Shown here one piece after another: positions 63,717 through 64,000 of a stretch of DNA of 64,000 nt. The notes below the pieces were generated by a model. It was not told the origin of the DNA, did not search any database, and saw only the letters and a list, made by a program, of their open reading frames with translations. Positions within the stretch are counted from its first letter, which is position 1; every line of letters begins with the position of its first letter. Origin of the DNA: Hydrogenophaga sp. RAC07 (lineage in GTDB: Bacteria > Pseudomonadota > Gammaproteobacteria > Burkholderiales > Burkholderiaceae_C); NCBI RefSeq assembly GCF_001713375.1, contig NZ_CP016449.1, positions 4,507,501-4,571,500 on the forward strand, written 5' to 3'. A program made the translations under genes and the position numbers.

Positions 63717-64000
63717 ATGAGTCTTAGCAACTCCCTCGGGTTGTTGGGTCGCAAGGTGGGCATGATGCGTCTGTTCACCGATGACGGGGACGCAGTTCCT
63801 GTCACGGTGGTCGATGTGTCGAACAACCGTGTGACACAGGTCAAAACCCTGGCCCATGATGGCTACGATGCGCTGCAGGTCACCTTTGGTGCCCGTCGTG
63901 CTTCCCGCGTGACCAAGCCCGAAGCTGGCCATCTGGCCAAGGCCGGTGTCGAAGCAGGCGAAATCATCCAGGAATTCCGCGTCGCTTCTGACGTTGCTGC
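63717..64000 (+). CDS. rplC: 50S ribosomal protein L3, N-terminal part (right edge)
   Basis: 94 codons are visible, starting [20 protein letters not shown] and continuing [17 protein letters not shown], the L3 N-terminal consensus. L3 is an early-assembly protein next to the peptidyl transferase centre. The gene is cut by the window end. GAACGGAG precedes the ATG. It should be followed by rplD, rplW and rplB. Confidence 0.97.
   Translation, partial: MSLSNSLGLLGRKVGMMRLFTDDGDAVPVTVVDVSNNRVTQVKTLAHDGYDALQVTFGARRASRVTKPEAGHLAKAGVEAGEIIQEFRVASDVA

Overview
The window reads as a high-GC chromosomal segment of a betaproteobacterium of the order Burkholderiales. The family is probably Comamonadaceae, possibly Hydrogenophaga-like. 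That is an inference from gene order (rpsL-rpsG-fusA-tuf-rpsJ-rplC), from protein flavour and from the separate hpaG1/hpaG2 genes; no taxonomic search was possible. Both ends cut through genes: a sensor-kinase tail at the left and rplC at the right. No tRNA, rRNA, insertion sequence, phage or CRISPR array was seen.

Region 1 (0.5-30.4 kb, all minus strand) is a large surface-glycan locus transcribed right to left, with many 1-8 bp gene overlaps. It starts with rmlBDAC (dTDP-4-keto-6-deoxyglucose and dTDP-L-rhamnose). Next comes a pseudaminic-acid-type block (pseC, pseG, pseH, pseI plus an unusual cytidylyltransferase/aldo-keto-reductase fusion and an SDR), interrupted by an fdtA/fdtB-like pair for a dTDP-3-amino-3,6-dideoxyhexose. 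After that lie assembly and decoration genes: two FkbM methyltransferases, a capsule-type glycosyltransferase, an AT-rich Wzy/WaaL-like membrane protein, a phytanoyl-CoA-dioxygenase-like oxygenase, an ABC exporter, two more glycosyltransferases and a class I methyltransferase. The locus ends with fnlABC (UDP-L-FucNAc), a WbuB-like glycosyltransferase and a reductase / initiating phosphoglycosyltransferase / 4,6-dehydratase trio. pseB, a classical pseF, fdtC, wzx and wzz are not in the window, so FnlA may feed both the FucNAc and pseudaminate branches, and the ABC protein may act as the flippase.

Region 2 (30.4-35.7 kb) holds housekeeping genes: a CHCC zinc-finger protein, ilvE, a small membrane protein, radA, a J-domain-like protein and a nitronate-monooxygenase-type flavoprotein.

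Region 3 (35.8-44.2 kb) is the homoprotocatechuate meta-cleavage operon hpaR-G1-G2-E-D-F-H-I, followed by a class II aldolase and a PanE/ApbA-type reductase. A palindromic operator candidate lies just before hpaR, and a 104-bp palindromic element sits between hpaE and hpaD.

Region 4 (44.2-46.0 kb) is a hipBA toxin-antitoxin pair preceded by three evenly spaced ATCGAT-N8-ATCGAT-type operators. Region 5 (46.0-58.5 kb) is a mixed stretch: MarC, MaoC, an SDR, a DsbA/HCCA-isomerase-like protein, dienelactone hydrolase, a secreted amidohydrolase, GST, CorA, hemB, a degenerate kinase/receiver protein, hemJ, VanZ, a ferredoxin, an alpha/beta hydrolase and a DD-carboxypeptidase. Between the degenerate kinase and hemJ is a well-defined candidate small RNA of about 104 nt: promoter, GAAA-capped hairpin, a CU-rich loop complementary to Shine-Dalgarno sequences, and a terminator, with a perfect 16-bp palindrome upstream. 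Region 6 (58.5-64 kb) is the str operon running into the S10 operon, with visible promoters and structured leaders.
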